Positions 29,194 through 34,485 of a stretch of 34,485 nucleotides of DNA are shown in pieces. Origin of the DNA: Candidatus Woesearchaeota archaeon (GTDB lineage: Archaea > Nanobdellota > Nanobdellia > Woesearchaeales > UBA10216); the NCBI GenBank assembly GCA_016180195.1, contig JACPBS010000013.1, forward strand, positions 1-34,485, written 5' to 3'. A program made the translations under genes and the position numbers. The notes below the pieces were generated by a model that did not search any database, was not told where the DNA came from, and saw only the letters and a list, made by a program, of their open reading frames with translations. Position 1 is the first letter of the stretch, and every line of letters begins with the position of its first letter.

Positions 29194-30179
29194 GCTGCTT
29201 TCTCTATTCTGGGGTAAACGCTTGTCTTCATGAAAACCCTCTCGGTCTTGACCGCTACTCCCCTTTCCCCGAGCATCCCTTCAGACGACATCCTTGCTGT
29301 CCCGTAGCTTACAAGCTCGCCTTTCAGGGTCATTACCGCTACAATGTTGTTTTCCCTTATCCCGCTTTCGACTTTTGATATGCCTGGCACTTTAAGTGAG
29401 GCTCCATGTGCCATGCTGTCGACTGCAGAATCCATTATCCATACCTTTGGAAGGTGTTTTACCGCATTTTCCACTGGTTGTATGACGTGTCTGATGTATT
29501 TTTCATTTCCTTCAGCTTTCCAATAATATGTCGCATCTGTCAGGTCTTGGAGTGTTACTAGGCTGTCTTCGCCAAACGGTCCTGCTTTTGTCCTTCTTAG
29601 CTCAGCCATGTGGGCTCCCCCTATTTTTTTCCCTATGTCATCAACTAGCTTTCTTATGTAAGTGCCAGCTTCGCACCCCACCCTGAATAGGACATCCCTC
29701 CCTTCAGTCTCAAGTATGTCCAGATAGTATATGCTCCTTTCCCTGAGCTGCCTTTTGACAGCGCTTTTTATGGGAGGAAGCTGTTTTATTTTTCCGAGGA
29801 AGTTGCTTATCGCGTCTTTTAGCTGTTTTTCTTCAAGGTTTTTGTGGACATGCATCAGGCATACATATTCCTTTCCTGCGGTTAGAAGGACGTGGACTAC
29901 TTTTGTTGACCCTGCGATGCCGACAGGCAATACCCCTGTCACCTGAGGGTCAAGTGTTCCTGAGTGCCCTGCTTTGCTTATTCCCAGTATCTGTTTCACG
30001 TACGCGCTTGTCTGGTGTGATGTGGGGCCCGCGGGCTTGTCTATGTTTATTATTCCGTTCTCAAGCAGTACATCAACCGGCCTTTGGTCAGGCAGATATC
30101 CGAACTTGTCAGATGTATCTGATTCCTTTCGGACAATTACCTTTCTTTGGATAGTTTCAAATGGCAGCTTCCTTTCCAT
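29190..30179 (-). CDS. cbf5: tRNA/rRNA pseudouridine synthase Cbf5
   Basis: Catalytic subunit of H/ACA RNP (archaeal TruB family), making pseudouridines in rRNA and position 55 of tRNA. 329 residues: catalytic Asp77 in GHSGTLDPQVTGVL, the KPAGPTSHQ motif (48-56), CEAGTYIRKLVDDIG, and a C-terminal PUA domain (about 245-320: PKVWIMDSAVDSMAHGASLK) that binds the ACA box. A TATA-like GATTTATTAAAAA is 20-32 bases before the ATG. Notably, some tRNAs here have introns in the T arm, right next to its tRNA target site. Confidence 0.96.
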   Translation of the reverse strand: MERKLPFETIQRKVIVRKESDTSDKFGYLPDQRPVDVLLENGIINIDKPAGPTSHQTSAYVKQILGISKAGHSGTLDPQVTGVLPVGIAGSTKVVHVLLTAGKEYVCLMHVHKNLEEKQLKDAISNFLGKIKQLPPIKSAVKRQLRERSIYYLDILETEGRDVLFRVGCEAGTYIRKLVDDIGKKIGGAHMAELRRTKAGPFGEDSLVTLQDLTDATYYWKAEGNEKYIRHVIQPVENAVKHLPKVWIMDSAVDSMAHGASLKVPGISKVESGIRENNIVAVMTLKGELVSYGTARMSSEGMLGERGVAVKTERVFMKTSVYPRIEKAA

Positions 30180-30242
30180 TTCGACATTAGGTTAAGCGGT
30201 TTTTTAATAAATCTTTTTAAATCACCTGTTTGCACAGTTAAT

Positions 30243-30659
30243 ATGACTCTTGAAAGCCTTATTTTTTCAGAGATTTTCATGTCAGCATCTTTTCTAGCCG
30301 ATACAATATCAACTTGTGTTGCTTTGGGAAGGGGTTTTTCTGAGTCAAATCAATATGTTGCTAAAGAAATAAGTGGCTTGAAGGGTTTTGATGCGTTTAA
30401 GCGCCTGGGTTCGCTTGATGCAGTTTCGATTTTAGTATTCTCTGCAATTGTGGGTGTTGGCTATTTAGCTGATCGCCTAGTTGGCATTGATGGAGAAATA
30501 ATAAACAGCCATAATTTGATCGCTTACGGCCTTGGAACATACAAGTATTCTTATGCCTTGCATAACTCCCTCGTGCTTTTAGGGATGGACAAGGCTGCCA
30601 AAGTAGTCATTTATCCTTTTGAATTGCTGGCTAAAACGTTAGGCAATCCCTATCTGTAA
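30243..30659 (+). CDS. Small membrane protein, DUF5658-like pattern
   Basis: A 138-residue membrane protein with helices near 3-26, 58-76 and 96-130. The first helix holds ADTISTCVALGRGFSESNQY, resembling the D-xxT...G..E-xN motif of DUF5658-type membrane proteins. The ATG at 30243 has a TATA-like TTTTTAAATC about 20-30 bases upstream; the open frame before it was excluded. Its 3' end overlaps the next minus-strand gene by 10 bases. Confidence 0.6.
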   Translation: MTLESLIFSEIFMSASFLADTISTCVALGRGFSESNQYVAKEISGLKGFDAFKRLGSLDAVSILVFSAIVGVGYLADRLVGIDGEIINSHNLIAYGLGTYKYSYALHNSLVLLGMDKAAKVVIYPFELLAKTLGNPYL

Positions 30660-30877
30660 TGGGTCTCATAACCGTTGCATCTTTCATCAGCTTGTATTCC
30701 GTTTGGTGTAGATTTGCCATTGGAATAATAAACAACTTTCCTGCTTATCCCTTCTGAGACGCATATATATTGTTGGCTTGTTATCGTGGGCTTTGTAACT
30801 TCACTTGCTACAAAAGCCGTAGTAGACCCTATTGTGGCAACCATTACTGCCACAGCCACTAATTTAGCGAGCCCCAT
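30650..30877 (-). CDS. Small secreted protein
   Basis: A 75-residue protein from ATG 30877: signal-peptide-like MGLAKLVAVAVMVATIGSTT, then a short exported part with two cysteines (YICVSEG, DERCNGY) that could form a disulfide. No family recognised. An A/T box AAAATATG about 25-33 bases before the ATG supports this start over TTG 30898. Confidence 0.55.
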   Translation of the reverse strand: MGLAKLVAVAVMVATIGSTTAFVASEVTKPTITSQQYICVSEGISRKVVYYSNGKSTPNGIQADERCNGYETHYR

Positions 30878-30967
30878 TTCTTTTTTTAAATTTCTCAATT
30901 CATATTTTTTTTTGCTACAAAAGAATTATGGCAGGAAGCTATCCGGATATCGTAAGATTTGAATGAT

Positions 30968-31474
30968 TCAAGCTTTCACTTCGGTTTTTTTTGCTGAAGC
31001 TTTCTTGGGCTTTTCTGAAACAGCCTTCTTTGCTGGCGCTTTTTTATGCGGCTTCGGCTTCTCTTCTGCTTTTGTTTCTTCAGGCTTTTCAGCTGTTATT
31101 TGGGCATTCTTTTCAAGTTCCCCTGCGAGTGCCTGCTTCAGCTCTTCTGCTTCCTTCTGGACAACTTCTTTCTTTTCTGTTGTTGGCTGCTTCTTCTCTT
31201 TTGCTTTAGGCTTGGGTGCTCCAACCAACTCTGCTGTAACCACTCCTTTTTCATCTTTTATGGCGGTTATCTTGACGTGGTGTGGCGGCCTTTTGATCCC
31301 CCTTTCCCATATCTTCCTGTTGAGGTAATTCCCAATTATGACTTTCTCTGCCTTCATATGCTTGGCTATGAATTGCCTGAGTGCGATTAGTGCCTTATTA
31401 GCCCTCTTATACAGGGGTGCTTTCAGGAATTCCTTTCTTAAGGGTACGTTGTAAGTCCTTTCCAGGTTTGCCAT
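30968..31474 (-). CDS. rpl31e: Ribosomal protein L31e with long charged tail
   Basis: Large-subunit protein L31e near the exit tunnel. Residues 1-88 are the normal domain (ERTYNVPLRKEFLKAPLYKR, IGNYLNRKIWERGIKRPPHH, VKITAIKDEKGVV). Residues 89-168 are an added Lys/Glu/Ala/Pro-rich tail (for example KPKAKEKKQPTTEKKEVVQK), roughly doubling the usual length. Such a tail at the tunnel exit could contact nascent-chain factors or RNA, but this is inference. Last gene of the S19e-PDCD5-L39e-L31e operon, 1 base after L39e. Confidence 0.95.
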   Translation of the reverse strand: MANLERTYNVPLRKEFLKAPLYKRANKALIALRQFIAKHMKAEKVIIGNYLNRKIWERGIKRPPHHVKITAIKDEKGVVTAELVGAPKPKAKEKKQPTTEKKEVVQKEAEELKQALAGELEKNAQITAEKPEETKAEEKPKPHKKAPAKKAVSEKPKKASAKKTEVKA

Positions 31475-31475
31475 T

Positions 31476-31649
31476 TTATGCCTTTAGCTTTGTTCTTCTC
31501 CAGCTTCTTTTCACGGCAGTATGCCTGCCTGGATGAACCCTTCTTCCTTTGCCATATATTTTAGGGACAGTCCAGAAAGGAGCCCATTTTGTCTGCTCCT
31601 GTTTTTTTGCAAGCCTTTTCTTTCTGCTGGGGTGCTTGTATTTTGCCAT
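31476..31649 (-). CDS. rpl39e: Ribosomal protein L39e
   Basis: A 57-residue basic protein of the large subunit lining the exit tunnel. Translating the minus strand from ATG 31649 gives MAKYKHPSRKKRLAKKQEQT, then KWAPFWTVPK, and ends RSWRRTKLKA: the hallmark L39e pattern with NR/RR-W-RR near the end. It lies between PDCD5 (2-base gap) and L31e (1-base gap). Confidence 0.93.
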   Translation of the reverse strand: MAKYKHPSRKKRLAKKQEQTKWAPFWTVPKIYGKGRRVHPGRHTAVKRSWRRTKLKA

Positions 31650-31651
31650 TG

Positions 31652-31987
31652 TTATCTTCTTTCTATTCTGAAGCTTTTCTTTGCGGGCGCCATCTTTTCC
31701 AGGATTGATATGAGGTTTTCGTCTGTTACGCTTCTTATTTTTCCCATATGGATCAGTCTGCCCAGGACAACAAGCAGCTGTATTGATTTTTCAGGATCTG
31801 CTGCCTTTATGTTGCCATATCTTTGGAGCGCTTCCTTTGTCATTGTTTTTTTAACCATGTCTTCAAGAGAGGCTATTTGCTGCTGGGCTTGGTATTCCTC
31901 TTCGATCTGCTGGTTCAGCTGATCGTTATATTGCCTTTGCATTTCTGACAGCTTTCTTTTCTTTATTTCCTCAAGTTCATTGTGCAT
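31652..31987 (-). CDS. PDCD5-like DNA-binding protein
   Basis: A 111-residue homologue of PDCD5/TFAR19. The helical N-terminus (ELEEIKKRKLSEMQRQYNDQ) and the three-helix core with ALQRYGNIKAADPEKSIQLL are diagnostic. In archaea these proteins bind DNA or chaperonins in vitro; the cell role is unsettled. It overlaps the end of S19e by 11 bases and is followed by L39e, a common archaeal order. Confidence 0.94.
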   Translation of the reverse strand: MHNELEEIKKRKLSEMQRQYNDQLNQQIEEEYQAQQQIASLEDMVKKTMTKEALQRYGNIKAADPEKSIQLLVVLGRLIHMGKIRSVTDENLISILEKMAPAKKSFRIERR

Positions 31988-32486
31988 TTTGCTTCTTCTT
32001 TTCCTTGGTTTTTTTTGTAGCTTCAGGCTTTGCCTCTGTCTTTGCAGGCTTGGGCTGTTCTTTTTTTTCGATGCCTTTCGCTACTTTGTTAAGGAAGGAT
32101 TTTCCTTTTGGTGAAATGATCCTTCCTTTATGCACTCCTTTTGATGCCTGTACGATCAGTCCTGCCTTTTCCAGCTGCTGGAGTATTTTTCTTACAATGC
32201 TGCCCGAACCCTTGTAGGCGTGCTCAGAAGCCACACCCCTGTTTTTCTTCCCGCCATATTTCGTCCTTAACTTTGAGGTGCCGATGGGTCCTAGCCTATA
32301 AACTGTCCTCAATATCCCCGCGGCTCTTATATGCCACCAGTCATTGCTCATGGGAGGTCTTTCCTTGAAGCGGCCTGTCTTTACGAATTTTGCCCAGACA
32401 GGTGCTTTTACCTCAGGCAGTTCCTTCAAGTTTTCTGCAAGCGAAAGCACAAGCTCTCGCGGATTTGCCTCATCAGTTGTTGTCAT
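31977..32486 (-). CDS. rps19e: Ribosomal protein S19e
   Basis: Small-subunit protein S19e, 169 residues. The core is complete: VWAKFVKTGRFKERPPMSND, WWHIRAAGILRTVYRLGPIG, KNRGVASEHAYKGSGSIVRK, LEKAGLIVQASKGVHKGRII. The last 30 or so residues are a Lys/Pro/Glu/Thr-rich tail (PKPAKTEAKPEATKKTKEKK), similar in style to the tail of L31e in the same operon. First gene of the operon. Confidence 0.95.
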   Translation of the reverse strand: MTTTDEANPRELVLSLAENLKELPEVKAPVWAKFVKTGRFKERPPMSNDWWHIRAAGILRTVYRLGPIGTSKLRTKYGGKKNRGVASEHAYKGSGSIVRKILQQLEKAGLIVQASKGVHKGRIISPKGKSFLNKVAKGIEKKEQPKPAKTEAKPEATKKTKEKKKQNAQ

Positions 32487-32634
32487 TTTTTCCTTTACCT
32501 TCTATATCATAACTGTTCAAGAACCTCTAAACCCGAAAATCCGGAAAAAACACTACTTTATATGTTTTGTGCTTATGGTCAAGTTACTGTTCAGTGAAGA
32601 AAAATTTATATTCCGAAGCCAAACACCTGCTGTA

Positions 32635-33201
32635 ATGTCGCGATTTGACAGGCGTGCCCCGGTTTATGTTGGACATGATGGTCATACATTCCCGAACGCT
32701 GAAGAAATGTTGATGCTTCTCAAGGCGAAATTCCGTTATTTGAATTTGATTTATTGCGGCAGCCAAATAATTCCCTTTGGGAAAGATTGCGATGCGTTCT
32801 ATGGATTGGTTGAAACCCATGTTTTTACGGCAACAAACAGGCACAAGAGGGACAGTAGCGAGTATCATGTTTTAGGTGCTTTTTCAGTTCAACTCACAGG
32901 TGGTCAGGAAATAGGAGCATCTTTTCAATATCTTGTTCCTGAGCAAGGACCACGTGCCAGAAAGGGAGAGCCGCTTAAGGAGAAGATTGATTACATCCAT
33001 CCTACGCATGGGCCTACGCTTTCCTTCCCGGGTGATATGAAAAGGCTCTGGGCAGAAAAAAGATCGCGAAATATTGGAGAAGAAGCAAGGCAGATGTATG
33101 AGGCAATTCTAGGCAAGCCTTCAGCATGCGTTACAACGCTTGAAGGCTTATCCGGGCATGAAGGCGGTCTGGAACGTGTTTTGGTTACAGCAGGGCGATA
33201 G
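32635..33201 (+). CDS. Hypothetical protein
   Basis: A 188-residue soluble protein not recognised. It has a helix-rich start (NAEEMLMLLKAKFRYLNLIY), a beta-like middle (DAFYGLVETHVFTATNRHKR, ASFQYLVPEQG) and a helical end. The ATG at 32635 is 24-34 bases after a TATA-like AAAATTTATAT, and the frame before it overlaps the divergent S19e gene, so the shorter form is preferred. It is followed after 2 bases by the putative lipoprotein gene, suggesting an operon. Confidence 0.62.
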   Translation: MSRFDRRAPVYVGHDGHTFPNAEEMLMLLKAKFRYLNLIYCGSQIIPFGKDCDAFYGLVETHVFTATNRHKRDSSEYHVLGAFSVQLTGGQEIGASFQYLVPEQGPRARKGEPLKEKIDYIHPTHGPTLSFPGDMKRLWAEKRSRNIGEEARQMYEAILGKPSACVTTLEGLSGHEGGLERVLVTAGR

Positions 33202-33203
33202 AA

Positions 33204-33983
33204 ATGAACTATGGCAAGCTTGGTTATATTCCTCTTTTAGGATCTGTAGTTCTGGGACTGGCGTCTTGTTATGATTTTCTTAAACAGCCTGTTGAACAGG
33301 TAAGGGTTGTAAGTGTTGTTCATGGGACGCGTAATTTCAAGGACACGAGAATAGATAAAGGATTGGGTTCTGCAATTAGCAGCCTTGATTTTGCGGTTGC
33401 CGGAATGTGGTTTGATTCGCTAAGCCCTGATCCTTCTGGGTATAGGGTGGCAAGAGTGCCTTTTAATAACGGCATCGGCGATGTTGTGCCTGGAATAAAT
33501 TCAGCATTGGAGGGGATTGTTTCTGAAGGTGCGGATGCTGTGCATGGAAAGGGAAAGGCCGCAGCTTTTTATGCCGAGTTTGAAGATTTTGCCATGGATC
33601 TTGAGGGTGTCAGGGCTTATGTAACGCAGGTAATTTATGGAAATTTTACGGGTTATGATCGCCAGAAGTCTGAAATTGATAAGATGTTGGGTGGGCGGAC
33701 TCAACCTCAATTTTTTGTTACTACAGCTCCTGTTGATTTGTCTGGCGGAGCCTACGACTTCACCATTCCTTTGAAAAGGTCTCTTGGCAATGCTTCTTCA
33801 AGTTTGAAGGAGATTCGCAATAAGATTGCTGCTAAGTTCCCTTTGGCAGTTTCTTATTCCCGTGTGGAATTCAGGCAGCAGGATAACCGTAGAAATGGTA
33901 TTTACAAGGCTTTGGGGTCGATTGCCTTTTTTAGCGTTTTCGCAGCGCTTAGTAGGAAAACTTCAAGGGGTATTGAGCTTTGA
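33204..33983 (+). CDS. Putative lipoprotein with C-terminal membrane segment
   Basis: A 259-residue protein not recognised. The N-terminus has a hydrophobic stretch ending in a lipobox-like GLASC (Cys22), and the C-terminus has a hydrophobic segment (YKALGSIAFFSVFAALSRKT) before a basic end, so it is probably exported and held in the membrane at one or both ends. The exported part is rich in glycine, valine and serine with a predicted beta start (VEQVRVVSVVHGTRNF). Cotranscribed with the gene before it. Confidence 0.62.
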   Translation: MNYGKLGYIPLLGSVVLGLASCYDFLKQPVEQVRVVSVVHGTRNFKDTRIDKGLGSAISSLDFAVAGMWFDSLSPDPSGYRVARVPFNNGIGDVVPGINSALEGIVSEGADAVHGKGKAAAFYAEFEDFAMDLEGVRAYVTQVIYGNFTGYDRQKSEIDKMLGGRTQPQFFVTTAPVDLSGGAYDFTIPLKRSLGNASSSLKEIRNKIAAKFPLAVSYSRVEFRQQDNRRNGIYKALGSIAFFSVFAALSRKTSRGIEL

Positions 33984-34024
33984 TCAAAAATATTAAATAC
34001 CCTTTCTTCAGGCTTTGCTTGAAT

Positions 34025-34137
34025 GCGGGGGTGCCGGAGTGGCCAAACGGGCCAGGCTTAGGACCTGGTGGCTTAGTGCCTGCGCGTGTTCGAATTGGCA
34101 ATCAGTATCGATTGCAATGAAAGTCACGTCCCCCGCA
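34025..34137 (+). tRNA. tRNA-Leu (anticodon TAG), T-loop intron
   Basis: Acceptor stem GCGGGGG/CCCCCGC with discriminator A and no encoded CCA. D stem CCG/CGG with loop GAGTGGCCAAA; anticodon stem CCAGG/CCTGG with loop CTTAGGA (anticodon TAG, codon CTA); a class II variable arm of 15 nt with GGC/GCC; T stem GCGTG/CACGT. The T loop is TTCGAAT once a 29-nt intron is removed. A TATA-like AATATTAAATAC lies about 30 bases upstream. Confidence 0.93.
34095..34123 (+). other. tRNA-Leu intron (T loop, position 59/60)
   Basis: A 29-nt insert between TTCGAA and T of the T loop. It forms a bulge-helix-bulge: outer helix is the T stem GCGTG/CACGT, bulge AGT, central 4-bp helix TTCG/TGAA (one G-T pair), bulge AAT, inner helix GCAATC/GATTGC. 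Cutting both bulges between the second and third base removes exactly this segment. Confidence 0.85.
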
Positions 34138-34142
34138 TTGTT

Positions 34143-34173
34143 GGGCTAAACTTTTTTTTGTTTAGCCCGACTT
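34143..34173 (+). terminator. Hairpin with T-run after tRNA-Leu
   Basis: GGGCTAAAC (34143-34151) and GTTTAGCCC (34160-34168) form a perfect 9-bp stem with an eight-T loop, followed by a T-rich stretch. It resembles an intrinsic terminator 6 bases after the tRNA. The arms do not extend into the tRNA. Confidence 0.5.
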
Positions 34174-34181
34174 TTTTCGCT

Positions 34182-34200
34182 GCAACCTTGTTAAGGTTGC
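34182..34200. other. Second perfect hairpin
   Basis: GCAACCTT and AAGGTTGC pair perfectly around GTT. The 8-bp stem follows the first hairpin by 13 bases. Purpose unknown; it could be part of a small RNA or a second termination element. Confidence 0.4.
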
Positions 34201-34283
34201 GTTGCGTACCCCGCACCATGATCATTTGAGAGGACGATGCATATGTACAATCTATCTTTTGCAGAATATATGATTTCCAAAAA

Positions 34284-34292
34284 GTTTAAATA
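34284..34292 (+). promoter_or_regulatory. TATA-like box of S-layer-like gene
   Basis: GTTTAAATA preceded by a purine-rich AAAAA (BRE-like) lies about 130 bases before the putative TTG start. Transcription from about 34312 would give a leader of roughly 100 bases containing a TCCCTT/AAGGGG dyad (34331-34345). Confidence 0.4.
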
Positions 34293-34415
34293 TGACTGTT
34301 TTTTTGTGGTCTAACTGGGTGCTATATAGGTCCCTTGTAAGGGGGATTGGAAAAAAGAAAATGGATTGGAAACAAAGAATGATGATAAACAACCAAAAAT
34401 TCGGAGGTGTTTAGA

Positions 34416-34485
34416 TTGAATTTTAGGTAAACGATCAAAAGGGTAATGGCGTTGGGTGTTGGCGCAGCTTTTATAGGCGCTACAG
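34416..34485 (+). pseudogene. 5' end of S-layer-like secreted protein gene, in-frame stop at codon 5
   Basis: A GGAGGTG ribosome-binding site (34403-34409) is 6 bases before TTG 34416. The frame reads M-N-F-R, then TAA (34428-34430), then T-I-K-R-V-M-A-L-G-V-G-A-A-F-I-G-A-T to the window edge. The later part is a typical signal sequence of the S-layer-like proteins seen in DPANN archaea (KRVMALGVGAAFIGAT). The stop could be an assembly or sequencing error, a real inactivation, or the gene may start at ATG 34446 with a very short signal. The remainder lies outside the window, so its state cannot be judged. Confidence 0.45.

Noticed and set aside
32344-32634. N-terminal extension of the gene at 32635 into the S19e region
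   Set aside because: It is antisense to the S19e coding start, and a well-placed TATA box supports the ATG at 32635.
34377-34400. C/D-box small RNA (AATGATGA resembles a C box)
   Set aside because: No CUGA D box or C'/D' pair at a suitable distance.

Overview
The window is archaeal. It carries an RNA polymerase subunit K gene, exosome Rrp4/Rrp41/Rrp42, an archaeal proteasome alpha subunit, SBDS, RNase P Pop5, Cbf5, Bud32, ribosomal proteins S19e/L31e/L39e, PDCD5, ZPR1 and DUF357, and the first gene of many transcription units has a TATA-like box about 25 bases before its start codon. Short genes, many ATGA overlaps, small secreted or membrane proteins of unknown function, tRNAs split by tiny introns and an S-layer-like signal sequence at the right edge suggest a DPANN-type archaeon, perhaps of the Woesearchaeota/Pacearchaeota group. 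That placement is inference from gene style, not from a marker tree.

Layout. 1-273 has no gene but strong RNA-type dyads and a minus-strand promoter. 274-1653: glutaredoxin, an unknown protein and a lipoprotein hydrolase. 1663-10731 (minus) is a nearly self-contained lysine gene cluster: lysC, dapA, dapB, asd, two tiny related proteins, dapL, a double-HTH protein, lysA, then dapF with its own promoter followed without a gap by an arginase-fold-like (UPF0489-type) protein. Together these encode every step from aspartate to lysine through the DapL (LL-DAP aminotransferase) variant. A divergent HTH-ACT protein (10803-11471) with a perfect 16-bp palindrome in the shared promoter is a good candidate for the regulator. 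11452-16058 (minus): a small membrane protein, ZPR1, metG, a zinc-ribbon protein and a bacterial-type alanine dehydrogenase.

16183-18215 is a small accessory island: an HTH-MNT nucleotidyltransferase with a HEPN partner (toxin-antitoxin type), then a DUF4258-like/DUF2283 pair. Related 30-odd-base repeats bracket the HEPN-MNT module, and the island lies against the 3' end of a tRNA-Gln gene. That tRNA-Gln gene is interrupted twice, in the D arm and in the T arm.

18466-24949: a membrane protein, a GT-B glycosyltransferase and bud32, then the archaeal housekeeping block read on the minus strand (pop5, psmA, SBDS, rrp4, rrp41, rrp42, rpoK). 25164-30877 mixes small unknown and membrane proteins with a three-cysteine ferredoxin, a second UPF0489-type protein, DUF357 and cbf5. 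30968-32486 (minus) is a ribosomal block: S19e, PDCD5, L39e and L31e, the S19e and L31e with charged tails. 32635-33983 holds two unknown genes. A tRNA-Leu with a T-loop intron follows, then two hairpins and the start of an S-layer-like gene that has an in-frame stop at codon 5.
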